64,000 nt of DNA from Chloroflexota bacterium. GTDB taxonomy: Bacteria; Chloroflexota; Dehalococcoidia; JACPQD01. A program made the position numbers and the translations under genes. Below are positions 48,379 to 57,452 of the stretch, piece by piece. The notes under the pieces are model-generated. The model saw nothing but the letters and a program-made list of their open reading frames with translations. It was not told the origin of the DNA and made no database searches. Within the stretch, counting starts at the first letter, position 1. Every line of letters begins with the position of its first letter. The DNA lies in contig JACPQD010000021.1 of NCBI GenBank assembly GCA_016190665.1, forward strand, positions 1 through 64,000. Reading direction: 5' to 3'.

Positions 48379-50067
48379 ATGTCGACGAAGAAGCTATTCT
48401 CTCTGCCTGGTTGGGTATCCGTTTTCGCCCTGCTGTTCATGAGCTGTGCGCCAGCGGCCACGCCCGCTCCCGCCGGCAAGGCGGCGGAATCCCCCGTCTC
48501 GTATCCGAAGACTGGAGTGACCTCTGCAGCCCCATCACCGACTCCCAAGTCGCCGTCGGAGCAATCAAGGTACGGCGGGACGTTGAAGCACAGTCTCAGG
48601 GTCGATGAGAACACATTGGACGTACATGTGACAGGTAGGAGCCAGGCTTACGGTCAGGCCGGACCAGCCTACAACGGCCTGGTGACATACGATTCAGAGG
48701 ATAGCCGGAAGATCATCCCGGACCTGGCGGAAAGCTACCAGGTCAGCACGGACGGCAAGAAGATCACATTCCGCCTCAACAAGAATATCAAATGGCACGA
48801 TGGCAAGGCCTTCAGCTCCGAGGATGTTAAGTTCAATTTTCAGCGTTGGATGAAGCCTCCGCAAGGTGTCACCATCGCCCGCAAAGAGCTGGCAGCGCCT
48901 GTGGAACGGGTGGAGACGCCTGACCCCAATACGGTGGAAATCCATCTGGCGTACCCAAGCCCCTCTTTTATGGCTGGGATCGCCACTCCTTCAGCGGTGA
49001 TGCTGCCTCCGCAATATCTTAAGGACCACAAGACGATGGAATTCACTGTCCTGGGCACCGGACCTTTCAAGTTGCAGAGGTACAATCGGGGCGCGAGCTT
49101 GGAGTATGTGAAGAATAGGGACTACTTCGTACGGGGGCGTCCCTACCTGGATAGGCTCAGTTTCTATATGATCCCCGATGAGATGGCCAGGTTTGCTGCT
49201 TTCCGAACTGGACAGATCAGGACGATGTTCATCGCCTCGATGACCATGACCGTCACTCATGGCGAGGTCCTCAAGAGAGAGATGAGCGACAAGGTGAGTG
49301 TGGCTCGCTTGCCTGGTATGACCATTTTCTTCCTCTTTCTCAGTGTCAACCGTCCGCCCTTCAATGACGTCAGGGTTCGACAGGCGGTGGATATGGCATT
49401 GGACCGAAAAAAGGGCCTGGACGTGGTCGAGGGCAGAGGCGAGCTTTCCGGTCCAATGATCCCTGGGCCGTGGGCGCTGCCGAATGAAGAGTTGCTGCAG
49501 AGGCCCGGGTATCGCGGGGTAAGCGCGGCGAACATCGAGACGGCGAAGGCCATGCTAGCCGAGGCTGGATATCCCAAAGGTCTACAAACCGACGGAATGA
49601 TACAGACCTCATACACTACGCAGATGGCCTTCATCAAAGACCAGCTCAAGGCTATAGGCATCGACGTCTCCATAAAGGTCGTCGATGTGGCCACTATGGA
49701 GAGTCGCCAATTGACGAAAGATTATGGCATGACCTTCAACGGCAATTCGCAGCCCCTTGATGACCCCGATCTGTACCTCTCCTTCTCCACATCGGACGGA
49801 GGCAGAAATTACAGCGGCTTCAGTGACAAGGAGGTAGACGATTGGTACAAAGAGCAGTCAAGGACCGTGGACCCGGCGAAGCGTAAGGACATTGTCTTGA
49901 AGTTTCAGAGAAAGGTATTAGACCTGGCTCCATCTCCTATCCTTTATCACGGCCTCTATGAGGTCCCCTATTGGAAATGCGTGAAGGGATACTATCCCGA
50001 GAAGGCGCTGGGCGCCAGCTACGGTGTGAAGAAGGACCAAATCTGGCTGGCTGAAGGTTGCGGGTAA
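48379..50067 (+). CDS. Family-5 extracellular solute-binding lipoprotein
   Basis: ABC-transporter substrate-binding protein (SBP_bac_5), about 562 aa. ATG 48379 follows GGAGGTG. Lipoprotein signal ends LLFMSC, then a Pro/Ala/Ser linker and SRYGGTLKHSLRVDE. Lobe blocks: KIIPDLAESYQVSTDGKKITFRL, KWHDGKAFSSEDVKFNF, LGTGPFKLQRYNRGASLEYVKN, DVRVRQAVDMALDRKKG. The family binds peptides, but also sugars, nickel or small organic solutes. No permease or ATPase gene accompanies it here, so it must share a transporter or act as a ligand sensor/scavenger. It is the most diverged of the four copies in this block. Confidence 0.92.
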   Translation: MSTKKLFSLPGWVSVFALLFMSCAPAATPAPAGKAAESPVSYPKTGVTSAAPSPTPKSPSEQSRYGGTLKHSLRVDENTLDVHVTGRSQAYGQAGPAYNGLVTYDSEDSRKIIPDLAESYQVSTDGKKITFRLNKNIKWHDGKAFSSEDVKFNFQRWMKPPQGVTIARKELAAPVERVETPDPNTVEIHLAYPSPSFMAGIATPSAVMLPPQYLKDHKTMEFTVLGTGPFKLQRYNRGASLEYVKNRDYFVRGRPYLDRLSFYMIPDEMARFAAFRTGQIRTMFIASMTMTVTHGEVLKREMSDKVSVARLPGMTIFFLFLSVNRPPFNDVRVRQAVDMALDRKKGLDVVEGRGELSGPMIPGPWALPNEELLQRPGYRGVSAANIETAKAMLAEAGYPKGLQTDGMIQTSYTTQMAFIKDQLKAIGIDVSIKVVDVATMESRQLTKDYGMTFNGNSQPLDDPDLYLSFSTSDGGRNYSGFSDKEVDDWYKEQSRTVDPAKRKDIVLKFQRKVLDLAPSPILYHGLYEVPYWKCVKGYYPEKALGASYGVKKDQIWLAEGCG

Positions 50068-50417
50068 GCGCGGCACCCCATCGAGTTCATGAGTGTCTAT
50101 CAGTACGCAAATAGGTTTGGCACGTGGCCGGCGCTTCATTCCTGTCATCCCGGAGTGGCGGGGAGGTGGGGCTGGGTGGCTCCGCGAAGGATCTTTCGCT
50201 CCTGCATCATCAGGCCCAAGATCCTTCGCTATCGGGATGACAATGCAGTGCACGGCTGCGCGCCTTGAGTTCACTGCCCACGAGTCCGATGTGAGCCGTT
50301 TTCATCCCCTCACTTCGTTCAGGGGAGGCTCCTGGTGGTGCCGGCGTCAGCCGCCACCGACGATTCAAATGATATTTCGCAAACGCCACACTAGGTTGAG
50401 TGAAGGAGGAGAAGCTT
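50068..50417. repeat. Intergenic palindromic repeat (TGTCATCCCG family)
   Basis: Gene-free 350 bp. It holds an imperfect inverted repeat from about 50143 to 50242: TGTCATCCCG at the left mirrored by CGGGATGACA at the right, enclosing GAAGGATCTTTCGC and AAGATCCTTCGC. This is a dispersed-repeat type seen widely in bacteria. A ribosome site (AAGGAGG) for the next gene closes the region. Confidence 0.75.
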
Positions 50418-51788
50418 TTGGACGCAGCAGTAGCCTTTGCCAAACTGGCTGCACAACAGAGGTACGAGGATCTTCCACCGGCCGCCGTTGACCTGGCGAA
50501 AAAGGATATCCTCGACACCCTGGGCACCACTCTCGCCGGGAGCGCTGCCGAGGGAGCGGAAGAACTAGTTGGCCTCATCAAAGAGCATGGAGGAAAGCCA
50601 GAGAGCTCCGTCGTGGGGCACTGGTTCAAAGTTCCCTCGCCCCAGGCCGCGCTGGTCAACGGTTACATGGCCCGCAGCGTCGACTACGATGATACCCACG
50701 ACGTGGCTTCGTTGCATGCCGGTGGCACAGTGGTCAGCGCCGCCTTTGCCGTTGCGGAAGCCAGGGGCGGCATCAGCGGCAAGGAGTTCATAACTGCTGT
50801 TGCGCTCGGAGTTGATATGGTCTGCCGAATGGGGATGGCGAAACAGGAGGGGCGTTCGGCGGGCTGGACAGGTACACCGCTCTATGGTTACTTCGGGTCC
50901 ACGCTGGCCTCAGCGCGAGTCTTGGGCCTCACCGAAGAACAGACGATTAGCGCGTTGGGAATAGCTTACGGGCAGGCGGCCGGCACCTTGCTTGAGATCA
51001 AGGAACGTGTACTGACCAAGAACCTCGACATCGGGGCTGCCGCGCGGGCAGGGGTATTCTCCGCGTTGGCAGCCCAGAGGGGCATCACCGGCGCGCGAAA
51101 TTGCCTGGAAGACGAAATGGGGCTGTTCCATGTATACCATCGCGGGAACTACGATCCCAAGCACCTGACGGATGAGCTGGGCAAGCGGTTCGAGATAGCC
51201 CACCTCAGTTTCAAGCCCTATCCCTGCTGCCGTCGAAACCAGCCTTTTGTTGACCTGGCGATACAGTTCTTTCGGGAACGCAAGATAAGGCCGGAAGATG
51301 TGGAGGAAGTGATTGCCCACATCGATCACGAGCCTCATCTGGAGTTCCACCCGGTTGAGGAGAAACAGAACCCTAGGACTATCACCGATGCGCAGTTCAG
51401 CATACCGTATTGCATTGCAGTTGCTCTCGCCAGAGGCGCTGTGGGACTGGACGACTTCACCGAATCTGCGATCAAGGACCAAAGGATCATCGCCCTGGCG
51501 CGCAAGGTGGTTCCCAAGCTGGATGTCTCGCTTTTCCGACCTCAGGAGCTTTGCCCGGCCGTGCTTGAGGTCAGAACCAGAGATGGTGCGTACTTAGAGC
51601 GAGTCGAACACGCCTATGGCACTCCCCTGAATCCAATGAGCATGGAGTCCCTGGTTGAGAAATTCAGAGACTGCGCTTTACATGCTAAGAAGAAGGCAAG
51701 CGTGGACCGTATCGCCGAGGCCACCGACATGGTGTCTAACCTGGAGAATGTGCGCGACGTTACAGAGGTTATGCGCCTTCTCAGCTGA
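50418..51788 (+). CDS. MmgE/PrpD family protein 2
   Basis: MmgE/PrpD-family protein, about 456 aa. TTG 50418 (MDAAVAFAKLAAQQRYEDLP) lies 8 nt after AGGAGG; the ORF-track GTG 50400 overlaps the ribosome site and is less likely. Blocks: VDLAKKDILDTLGTTLAGS, VNGYMARSVDYDDTHD, DIGAAARAGVFSALAAQRGI and SFKPYPCCRRNQPFVDLA. The KPYPCC motif is shared with copy 1 (KRYPCC). Family members dehydrate or isomerise carboxylates. It is followed by the flavoprotein on the same strand 120 bp later. Confidence 0.88.
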   Translation: MDAAVAFAKLAAQQRYEDLPPAAVDLAKKDILDTLGTTLAGSAAEGAEELVGLIKEHGGKPESSVVGHWFKVPSPQAALVNGYMARSVDYDDTHDVASLHAGGTVVSAAFAVAEARGGISGKEFITAVALGVDMVCRMGMAKQEGRSAGWTGTPLYGYFGSTLASARVLGLTEEQTISALGIAYGQAAGTLLEIKERVLTKNLDIGAAARAGVFSALAAQRGITGARNCLEDEMGLFHVYHRGNYDPKHLTDELGKRFEIAHLSFKPYPCCRRNQPFVDLAIQFFRERKIRPEDVEEVIAHIDHEPHLEFHPVEEKQNPRTITDAQFSIPYCIAVALARGAVGLDDFTESAIKDQRIIALARKVVPKLDVSLFRPQELCPAVLEVRTRDGAYLERVEHAYGTPLNPMSMESLVEKFRDCALHAKKKASVDRIAEATDMVSNLENVRDVTEVMRLLS

Positions 51789-51908
51789 GGGCGACCGTGG
51801 GCAAACCATTCTCGGGAAAGAGGCGGGAGCCGCTCAGCGGCGCCATCTGGCTTCAGCCGGCGCAGATTAGCGGCAGGCACGAAGATAGGCAAATTCGCGG
51901 GAGGTGAT

Positions 51909-53435
51909 TTGGTGCTCGTACGCAGTGGGGTGTCCTGGGACAAGACCAGCGATGTGGTCATCATAGGTTACGGTATTGGTGGCGCCGTCTCCGCCATAAC
52001 CGCGGCGGAGAGCGGTGCAGAGGCAATCATCCTGGAGAAGCAGTCTCCTGAGACGAAGCACAACAATACCAGCATGTCTGGCGGCATCTACATCACTCCG
52101 CCGGATGTCCAGAGCGGCCTGGAATACATGACTGCCCTCTGTCGGGTTGCTGGCATGCCGAATATGTTATGGACAGATAGAGCCATCATAAGGGCGTGGG
52201 CTGAGTACGCGGCCACCGGTCGGCAGTGGGTCGAGGAAAGGGGAGGCAGCATATTTCCGAACCCAGGCGTGGGGGAGCACCCGCAACTGCCCGGTGGGGC
52301 GATGCTGTCCAAACACCGTTTCCGGGGCATGGGAATCGGCCTGGCTCGCTTTCTCGACGATCAGGTGAAAGCGAAGAAGGTATCTGTCCTGTACGAAACC
52401 CGAGCGGTTCGCCTGCTGACGAACCTCAGAGGAAGAGTGGTAGGAGTCGAGGCCGAAACCACGCAAAATGGGCAGACCAGGAGGCTGCGTATCAGAGCGT
52501 CCAGGGCCGTTGTGCTGGCTCCAGGGGGGTTTGAGTACGATGAGGAGACGAAGCTCAACTATCTGAGAGTGTATCCGACGTATTTCACGGGCAGCGCGGC
52601 GCTAACAGGCGACGGCATAAGAATGGCGCTGGACGTGGGAGCGCAACTCTGGCACATGAATTGTGTCTCGGCACGGCTTGTCATGAAGTTCCCCGGTATC
52701 GCCAATGCTTTCACTCCTGACCACCTTGGCAAAGCCGCCCTGGGCAAAGGGCCCGGAAAGGGCGATGAGGCCATCCCAGTCACTTCTGGCTACATCATTG
52801 TGGATGGGGATGGCAGGAGATACACCTCCGAGAACATAGCTGGGCACGCCCTCTACTACGAGCTTGCGCTCTTCGACACGCACCGCCTGGTCTATCCCCG
52901 AGTACCGAGCTATATCATTTTCGACCGCAGGCGACTGGAGAATGGCCCTCTTCCTCTCGTCACCTCTGGCCCGGCCGGACAAACCGGGATTTACCGGTGG
53001 AGCGCTGACAACGGCAAAGAGGTGGAACGAGGCTGGATCAAGACCGCGGATACGGTGCGCGGTCTTGCCAGGAAGGTGGGCATATCAGCGGAGGCCCTCG
53101 AGAGAACGGTGAAGACTTTCAACCGCTATTGTGAAAAAGGCAAGGATCCGGATTTTAGCAGAAAAACGAAGGAGCTCATACCGCTGGAGAGCGCCCCGTA
53201 CTGCGCCGTGGACCTGTGGCCGGGAGGGCCGAACACCCAGGGTGGGCCGCGACGGAATAGCAGGGGCCAGATTCTCAACGCCGATGGCAAACCCATTCCC
53301 GGGCTCTACGGTTGCGGCGAGCTGGGGTCAGTTTACGGCATGCTCTATCCCGGAGGGGGAGGGAACATCACCGAAGGCTTCGCCTTCGGGCGAATCGTTG
53401 GGGAGAACGCAGCTCGGGAGAAGGGCGTATCGTAA
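51909..53435 (+). CDS. FAD-dependent fumarate-reductase/ketosteroid-dehydrogenase type flavoprotein
   Basis: Flavoprotein of about 508 aa. TTG 51909 or GTG 51912 follows GGGAGGTG. The Rossmann FAD motif is DVVIIGYGIGGAVSAITAAESG; the ribityl block is HNNTSMSGGIYITPP; the C-terminal FAD block reads GLYGCGELGSVYGMLYPGGGGNITEGFAFGR. The middle resembles the catalytic cap domain of fumarate reductases and 3-ketosteroid dehydrogenases. No heme or Fe-S motif and no signal peptide are seen, so it is a soluble cytoplasmic oxidoreductase. In this cluster it could reduce an enoate, or oxidise a product, of the PrpD-type enzymes. Substrate unproven. Confidence 0.9.
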   Translation: MVLVRSGVSWDKTSDVVIIGYGIGGAVSAITAAESGAEAIILEKQSPETKHNNTSMSGGIYITPPDVQSGLEYMTALCRVAGMPNMLWTDRAIIRAWAEYAATGRQWVEERGGSIFPNPGVGEHPQLPGGAMLSKHRFRGMGIGLARFLDDQVKAKKVSVLYETRAVRLLTNLRGRVVGVEAETTQNGQTRRLRIRASRAVVLAPGGFEYDEETKLNYLRVYPTYFTGSAALTGDGIRMALDVGAQLWHMNCVSARLVMKFPGIANAFTPDHLGKAALGKGPGKGDEAIPVTSGYIIVDGDGRRYTSENIAGHALYYELALFDTHRLVYPRVPSYIIFDRRRLENGPLPLVTSGPAGQTGIYRWSADNGKEVERGWIKTADTVRGLARKVGISAEALERTVKTFNRYCEKGKDPDFSRKTKELIPLESAPYCAVDLWPGGPNTQGGPRRNSRGQILNADGKPIPGLYGCGELGSVYGMLYPGGGGNITEGFAFGRIVGENAAREKGVS

Positions 53436-53451
53436 GACTAAGCGAGGCAGG

Positions 53452-53986
53452 CGGTCGCCGTCAGAAACGCCGACTATCATGTGAAGGGGCGACCGTACTT
53501 GGCTGGCATAACCGTGTATGTGATCAGAGATGACTCCACTCGATTCGCGGCGTTGCGGACCGGAAGGGCTCTCTACCTGCCCTATCCGGTATTAAGGCTA
53601 AACACGTTGTGATGCCCACAGCCGCTTATGATGAGGCCTTGACTCGTGGGGTCTTCGACGCTCACGTGCACGGGACGGCGACAGCCATCGATGACCCAGA
53701 CCTGCGGTTCGGCGAGAACTACGTGACTGGCGCGGGGAGGAACTACGGAAAATACAGTAACCCTAGGATAGACGAACTGTTCGTAAAGCAGTCACAGACA
53801 TTAGATTTCGGTGCGCACAAAAAGCTGGTCCGGGACATGCTGATGATACTCCAGGAAGACAACCCCGATGCGCCGCTCAGCTGGGGCATGATGCAGATTG
53901 CCCACAGTTCTCGCCTGAAGAACTACAAGATAGCATCGTCTACGTTTATTAACAATAGGTACCAGGAGGCATGGCTTGCTGAATAG
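53452..53986 (+). pseudogene. Remnant of a family-5 solute-binding protein
   Basis: Two pieces of a solute-binding protein in different frames. The first (53460-53580) reads NADYHVKGRPYLAGITVYVIRDD, then TRFAALRTGRALYLPYP, matching the middle of the protein at 55685. It then jumps to GIKAKHVVMPTAAYDEALTRG and continues in the frame of ORF 53609 to a normal C-terminus (NYKIASSTFINNRYQEAWLAE). About 150 codons are deleted at the junction and the whole N-terminal lobe is missing. It is closest to the 55685 and 59383 copies, indicating repeated duplication and loss in this cluster. Confidence 0.88.
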
Positions 53987-54015
53987 CCAGGCTGGCATGG
54001 GCCGAGTGGATCAGC

Positions 54016-55458
54016 ATGAATGAGAAAGAGGCTCTGGAACATCCGACAAGGGCGCTGGCACGCTTTGTCGTCGAGATGAAGTACGATGATCTTCCGTCGC
54101 CGGTAATCCGCGAGGCGAAGCGCCTCATCCTGGATGTTGTCGGCAATGCTATGGCCGGTTCTGTCACCGAGATCGGCGCTATCGCCTTGAAATATGTGCG
54201 GCTCTTGGGAGGGAGGCCGGACTGCACCATAATTGGCGCCGGAGAGAAAACTTCGGTGCTAAGTGCCGCCTACGCAAATTCCCGGCTTGGCGATGCCCTG
54301 GATGCCACTGACATGACTCTGAATTTCGGCCATATTGGTACACCCGTGGTGGCCTCGGCGTTGGCTTTCTCTGAACTGGAAGGCGCCTCCGGCAAGGACC
54401 TGATAGCCGCGGTGGCGCTGGGCTTTGAGGTAGGGGCGAGGCTATCAGGCTCCGTGGCCATCCCTAGCCTGGGCTCCGGTGCGGAGTCCAGCGTTCTGCG
54501 CAACCGCATGCCCTTTGGTGCGCTTGGAGCAGCCTCGGCAGCCGGTAGGGTGATGGGATTCGATGAGGAGAGGCTGATGACCGCCTACAGTATCGCCGGC
54601 GCCAACGCCTCTTTGGCCACCACGCGGTGGACGGAGGCCGCTGCGCTACCGTTGACCAAGTACGGCGATGCTGGCCTGCAGGCTTCAGACGGCGGTATGG
54701 GGGCGTTGATGGCTGGCTGCGGGATGACGGCGTACCAGGGGATCCTCGATGGTGAGAATGGACTCTGGAAGCTAAGGGGCACTGGCGCTTGCGATTTCAA
54801 TGTAATGGTCGGTGGGCTTGGCGAGAAATGGTACTTCCCTGAGATTGGCTATAAGCCCTGGCCAAGCGTCCAGCGCACGAGGCACGCGTTGACACTGTTC
54901 ACCAGGATAATCAGCGAGAACCAAATTAGAGCGGAGGAGATAGAGAGCGTCCTCATTCGCACGAACTCTGTCGGCGCCTCCGCGCGTTTTGCCGACAAGA
55001 ATCCTATCGGTATGGTGAGCTGCGAGTTCAATCAGCCCCACGCTATTGCCATGGCGGCCCTGGGTGTCAAACGAGGGGCGGACTGGTATTCACCAGAGAT
55101 AATCAATGATGCTCGAGTGCGTGCCCTGAGAGAGAAAGTTGACGTTGGAGTAGAGCCGAGGACAAAAGAAAAGAAAACGTGGCCTTTAGAGGACCAACTT
55201 AGAAAGGAGCCAACCAGCATCCTGGTTGCCGCCAGAGGTAAGACTTTCGAAGGCTACACGGAGTACGCCAAAGGCGACCCCTGGACTGAGGAAACCTATT
55301 TTAGTGACGATGACCTGCGGGCGAAGTTCAGGGATTTGGCGTCCTCATTGAGCATCGCTTCGACGAGTTGGCGAAAGAGGATAGAAGAGATCATTGATAC
55401 GATAGCGCGGCTGGAGCAGGTTGAGGTAGCCGATCTTGTGCGGTTGTTTAGCATCTGA
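54016..55458 (+). CDS. MmgE/PrpD family protein 3
   Basis: MmgE/PrpD-family protein, 480 aa, somewhat longer than the other two copies. Blocks: REAKRLILDVVGNAMAGS, NSRLGDALDATDMTLNFGHIG, LQASDGGMGALMAGCGMTAYQGI and EIGYKPWPSVQRTRHALTLF. The KPWPSVQ motif replaces the KPYPCC of copies 1 and 2, so the active-site surroundings differ. Its ATG follows a weak ribosome site, 29 bp after the solute-binding-protein remnant. Likely a dehydratase, epimerase or decarboxylase of a carboxylate; precise role unknown. Confidence 0.87.
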   Translation: MNEKEALEHPTRALARFVVEMKYDDLPSPVIREAKRLILDVVGNAMAGSVTEIGAIALKYVRLLGGRPDCTIIGAGEKTSVLSAAYANSRLGDALDATDMTLNFGHIGTPVVASALAFSELEGASGKDLIAAVALGFEVGARLSGSVAIPSLGSGAESSVLRNRMPFGALGAASAAGRVMGFDEERLMTAYSIAGANASLATTRWTEAAALPLTKYGDAGLQASDGGMGALMAGCGMTAYQGILDGENGLWKLRGTGACDFNVMVGGLGEKWYFPEIGYKPWPSVQRTRHALTLFTRIISENQIRAEEIESVLIRTNSVGASARFADKNPIGMVSCEFNQPHAIAMAALGVKRGADWYSPEIINDARVRALREKVDVGVEPRTKEKKTWPLEDQLRKEPTSILVAARGKTFEGYTEYAKGDPWTEETYFSDDDLRAKFRDLASSLSIASTSWRKRIEEIIDTIARLEQVEVADLVRLFSI

Positions 55459-55684
55459 GAGATTCTTGAGCCCAACGAGATGACGGCGCACGGATACGGT
55501 GTGTCGGTCAAGCTTGTTGGAATTCTCGCGTGACGGCCTGGAGATGCTTCAACGAGTTGAAGGAGTGGGAGTCGGGGAGGACGATATACTCCAGCCACAA
55601 GTTCCATGACGTGTGGATTTCGCGCTAGCAGATAATCACGCGTCTTTGTGCTTCCTCGGTTAGTGTGTCAGGGGAGGTGCCACT
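55459..55684. other. Spacer with no recognised gene
   Basis: A short frame ending at TAG 55628 gives ELKEWESGRTIYSSHKFHDVW, which I do not recognise; it may be gene debris. A ribosome site (GGGGAGGTG) for the next lipoprotein ends the spacer. Confidence 0.35.
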
Positions 55685-57385
55685 ATGTGGGCCAACAGAT
55701 GCTTCGTCATATCGAGCTGCTTGACGGCCTTGGCGCTTTTGTCGGCGAGTTGCGCCACGAAGGCTGAGCCGACAAGGCAAGCAGTCCAGCAGTCCGGCGA
55801 GACCAAGTCAACCCTGCCGACGCTGAAGCCGGCACCGTCTCCTTCGGCGCCAGCGACACCAACGCCGAAGCCGGCGTCAGACCAGCCCAGATATGGCGGT
55901 GTGCTGACATGGGCGCAGGAAGCCGATGCAGCGACCTTCGATATCCATCAAGAGTCGGGGGGGCAACACCCGCTCACTCTCACGCCCAGCTACAACGGGT
56001 TGCTCCAATTCGATCCTCTTTCCTGGCCGGACGCAAAGATAGTTCCCGACCTGGCCGAAAGCTGGCAGATAAGCTCCGACGGTCTGGAGTACACCTTCCG
56101 GCTCAAGACTGGAGTGAAATGGCACGATGGCACGGCGTTCAGCAGCGAAGATGTCAAGATCAGCCTCGATAGGGTCCGCGAGCCGCCAAAGGGAGTCCGT
56201 AGCCCGCGAGCAGCTGCCCTCGCCTCCGTCACTCAGGTGGAGGCCGCTGCTCCCAATGTTGCCCGGATGCGCCTTAAGTATCCGAGCGCCGCGCTTTCCG
56301 CGATACTGGCAACGGATTGGCTAGCCATCCTCCCCAAGCACATTATCGAAGCCAAGGGCGACATGAAACGGGACATCCTGGGGACAGGTCCCTTCAAATT
56401 CAAAGCATATATGCCTGGCACCAGCCTTGAGTACAGCAAGAACGGCGACTATTTTGTGAGGGGCCGGCCCTACCTGGAGGGCATAACCATATACATAATC
56501 AGGGACGATTCCACGCGATTTGCCGCCCTGCGAACCGGTAGAGTTCCCTACCTTCCTCATCCCAGCGGTGTGAACGCGACCCAAGCTCAAATGGCGCAGG
56601 CGGACCGGAATTTGGTGGTGCAGTCCACGTGGGTGCCTAGCCTCTCTCACCTCCGCATGAACTTGCAAAGGGCGCCATGGTCAGATCCTCGGTTGCGCCG
56701 CGCCGTGAGCTTGGCTCTTGACCGACAGGCGTACATAAAAGCGGTGATGCAGGGCGCTGGCCTCATCGCGGCCCGCATGCCGTCGAAGGGACCCTGGGGA
56801 ATACCCGAGGACGAGTTGCTGCAAATGCCTGGCTACAGGCAACCGAAGGATGCCGACATCGTTGAGGCGAAGAGGCTCATGGCGGAGGCCGGCTTCTCCC
56901 AGGGATTCGAAACCACGGTGCTGGCCAGACCCGAAAGGTCGCACCAGGCACGGGCGACATTCATTGTGGCTGAGCTGGCAAAGCTCGGAATCAAAGCGGC
57001 CATGGTCGTAAGAGAGAGCGCCGCCTTCGATGACACCCTCATCCGAGGCGCGTTTGACACCCAGGCTCACGGCCCAGCCGTCGCTATCGACGACCCCGAT
57101 CTGAGGTATGGGGAGCATTACGTGACCGGCGCAGGAAGAAACTATGGGAAATACAGCCACGCGAAGTTCGACGACCTTTATGATAAGCAGTCACGAGCCG
57201 TCGATATCAACGAGCGGAAGAGGCTGGTCCGCGAGATGGAGACGGTGCTCATGGAGGACAACCCGGATGTCGCGATCGCCTGGCAGGTCGTAATGATCGC
57301 CCACAGTATGCGATTGAGGAACTACAAGATAGCTTCTTCTGCCTACATCAACAACCGGCACCAGGAGGTCTGGTTGGCCGGTTAG
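55685..57385 (+). CDS. Family-5 extracellular solute-binding lipoprotein
   Basis: SBP_bac_5 lipoprotein, 566 aa, with signal ending LALLSASC and a Thr/Pro/Ser linker. Blocks: YGGVLTWAQEADAATFDIHQE, IVPDLAESWQISSDGLEYTFRLKTGVKWHDG, LGTGPFKFKAYMPGTSLEYSKNGDYFV, PGYRQPKDADIVEAKRLMAEAGF and a C-terminus NNRHQEVWLAG. It is most like the 59383 copy and the 53452 remnant. DIHQESGGQH and DPDLRYGEHY are conserved with those and mark a subfamily. No permease or ATPase genes nearby. Probably delivers the pathway substrate or a related solute. Confidence 0.93.
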   Translation: MWANRCFVISSCLTALALLSASCATKAEPTRQAVQQSGETKSTLPTLKPAPSPSAPATPTPKPASDQPRYGGVLTWAQEADAATFDIHQESGGQHPLTLTPSYNGLLQFDPLSWPDAKIVPDLAESWQISSDGLEYTFRLKTGVKWHDGTAFSSEDVKISLDRVREPPKGVRSPRAAALASVTQVEAAAPNVARMRLKYPSAALSAILATDWLAILPKHIIEAKGDMKRDILGTGPFKFKAYMPGTSLEYSKNGDYFVRGRPYLEGITIYIIRDDSTRFAALRTGRVPYLPHPSGVNATQAQMAQADRNLVVQSTWVPSLSHLRMNLQRAPWSDPRLRRAVSLALDRQAYIKAVMQGAGLIAARMPSKGPWGIPEDELLQMPGYRQPKDADIVEAKRLMAEAGFSQGFETTVLARPERSHQARATFIVAELAKLGIKAAMVVRESAAFDDTLIRGAFDTQAHGPAVAIDDPDLRYGEHYVTGAGRNYGKYSHAKFDDLYDKQSRAVDINERKRLVREMETVLMEDNPDVAIAWQVVMIAHSMRLRNYKIASSAYINNRHQEVWLAG

Positions 57386-57452
57386 CCCTTGAAATCTTGG
57401 GCCGGGACTTTTCAAGGTGGTAAGAAGGGCACGTAAAAGGAAGGAGGTTGCA

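Noticed and set aside
16177-53986. Insertion sequence or prophage as cause of the gene remnants
   Set aside because: No transposase, integrase, terminal inverted repeats or target duplications are visible near either solute-binding-protein remnant; simple deletion explains them.
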